This document shows positions 59,643 to 64,000 of a DNA stretch of 64,000 nucleotides, one piece after another. Position 1 is the stretch's first letter, and every line of letters starts with the position of its first letter. A model generated the notes under the pieces. The model had not been told where the DNA came from and made no database searches. It saw only the letters and a program-made list of their open reading frames with translations. Both the position numbers and the translations under genes were made by a program. The stretch comes from Polytrichum commune. Lineage: Eukaryota; Streptophyta; Polytrichopsida; Polytrichales; Polytrichaceae. The stretch lies in assembly GCA_950295325.1 (NCBI GenBank), contig OX485803.1, forward strand, positions 10,664,001 through 10,728,000, read 5' to 3'.

Positions 59643-59981
59643 ATGTGGGTGTTATTCAATTACTTCCTTAATCAAACACCCATATTTGATTGGTGTGTGG
59701 TTAGGTGAGGATCAAAGAATAGACACCATAAAGACACACGTTTAAAAGAGATTGCGCTAGGTCTTCAAATTTTTACTAACTATGCCACACTCATTGAGAG
59801 AACCTACGTATCTAGTTAATGTAATCAACAGACATGCATTTCTGATAATCATAACTAAATAAGGGGAGGTTTAATTTTCAACCCAATTTTTGCGGATGCT
59901 TCATCATAGATTTGCTAATGCAACACGTTTTTTTTTGGGTGTAAATCTAATCGAAGTGAAAATAACACCTCACATACCTTA
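59643..59981 (+). mobile_element. M1 element copy C
   Basis: Starts ATATGTGGGTGTTATTC and ends AATAACACCTCACATACCTTA, the family's terminal inverted repeat. The interior TTTGATTGGTGTGTGGTTAGG and AAATAAGGGGAGGTTTAATTTTC match copies A, B and D. Confidence 0.8.
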
Positions 59982-60154
59982 CTTCATTCTCTACCTAAAT
60001 TCTCAACCCTTCCATTGCATGAATGAATGGTCATAGGAGGAAAGCCAATGGATAGGCTACTCCAAAGGAAGGAGCGAGAGATAAGTGAAGTCCGTCCTTC
60101 GCAACAGCACCACGAGAAGAGTCCATCTCCGGAGCTCTTCGTCACCGACGCAAC

Positions 60155-60260
60155 AACAGCAGCGGAGTCGCATGGGAGAAGCTATAAGGTAGCGAAGACG
60201 AGCAACAGCAGCGGAGTCGCATGGGAGAAGTTATAAGTTAGCGAAGACGAACAACAGCAG
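60155..60260 (+). repeat. 49-bp tandem duplication in the IleRS leader
   Basis: Units at 60155-60203 and 60204-60252 (AACAGCAGCGGAGTCGCATG and following) differ at a few bases, and a third partial unit follows. The region is upstream of the start codon at 60323 and probably within the 5' UTR or promoter. Confidence 0.8.
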
Positions 60261-60322
60261 GGGGGGAACAGGAGGAAGAAACTGGAGGTTCTTATAATAG
60301 GGGGGAAAGGAATTTGGTAGAG

Positions 60323-64000
<3,678 letters not shown>

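Overview
This window is nuclear DNA of a land plant. The signs are GT-AG introns in every gene, a bacterial-type isoleucyl-tRNA synthetase with an organelle-style leader, a plant phi-class glutathione transferase (GST) cluster, a plant PMEI-pectinesterase fusion and an oil-body-associated (DUF1264) protein. Introns are short (roughly 100-720 bp), genes are sparse, and the gaps are full of small decayed transposons. The species cannot be named from the sequence alone; a compact non-seed plant such as a moss or liverwort is a guess.

Layout. 1-10 kb: two phi GST genes on the + strand (2593-4603 and 8108-9799). 10-18 kb: a GC-rich block holding an FCP1/NIF-type phosphatase gene on the minus strand, broken by one in-frame TGA, then a decayed hAT-type transposase (minus). 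18.8-22.2 kb: a third phi GST with a TATA box. All three GSTs share the same coding exon sizes (72, 84, 49 and about 460 nt) and the same intron phases, and each appears to have an intron in its 5' leader. 22-42 kb: no intact gene. This stretch holds pogo/Tigger-like elements, several families of small inverted-repeat elements, a tRNA-derived SINE with an 18-bp target duplication, two strong fold-backs, short telomere-type tracts and degenerate tandem arrays. 42.8-46.4 kb: a four-exon pectin methylesterase (+) with a TATA box. 47.5-48.2 kb: a decayed coding segment of unknown family. 49-51.2 kb: a four-exon oil-body-associated protein gene (minus). 52-60 kb: more small transposons, a 46-bp minisatellite inside a larger inverted-end element, and a Tigger derivative with a readable HTH remnant. 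60.3-64 kb: the first nine exons of organellar isoleucyl-tRNA synthetase (+), cut off by the window end.

The genes do not form one pathway. The GSTs are a local tandem family (detoxification or redox), the pectinesterase acts in the cell wall, the DUF1264 protein acts at oil bodies, and the tRNA synthetase serves plastids and/or mitochondria. The most unusual points are the drift at the GST catalytic-serine position, a GC-AG intron in GST copy 1, the FCP1-like gene with a single stop, the 62-nt-arm fold-back at 26.4 kb, and tandem duplications inside two pectinesterase introns. I found no clear evidence of a wholly new biological system. All splice sites were read by eye and have no transcript support.
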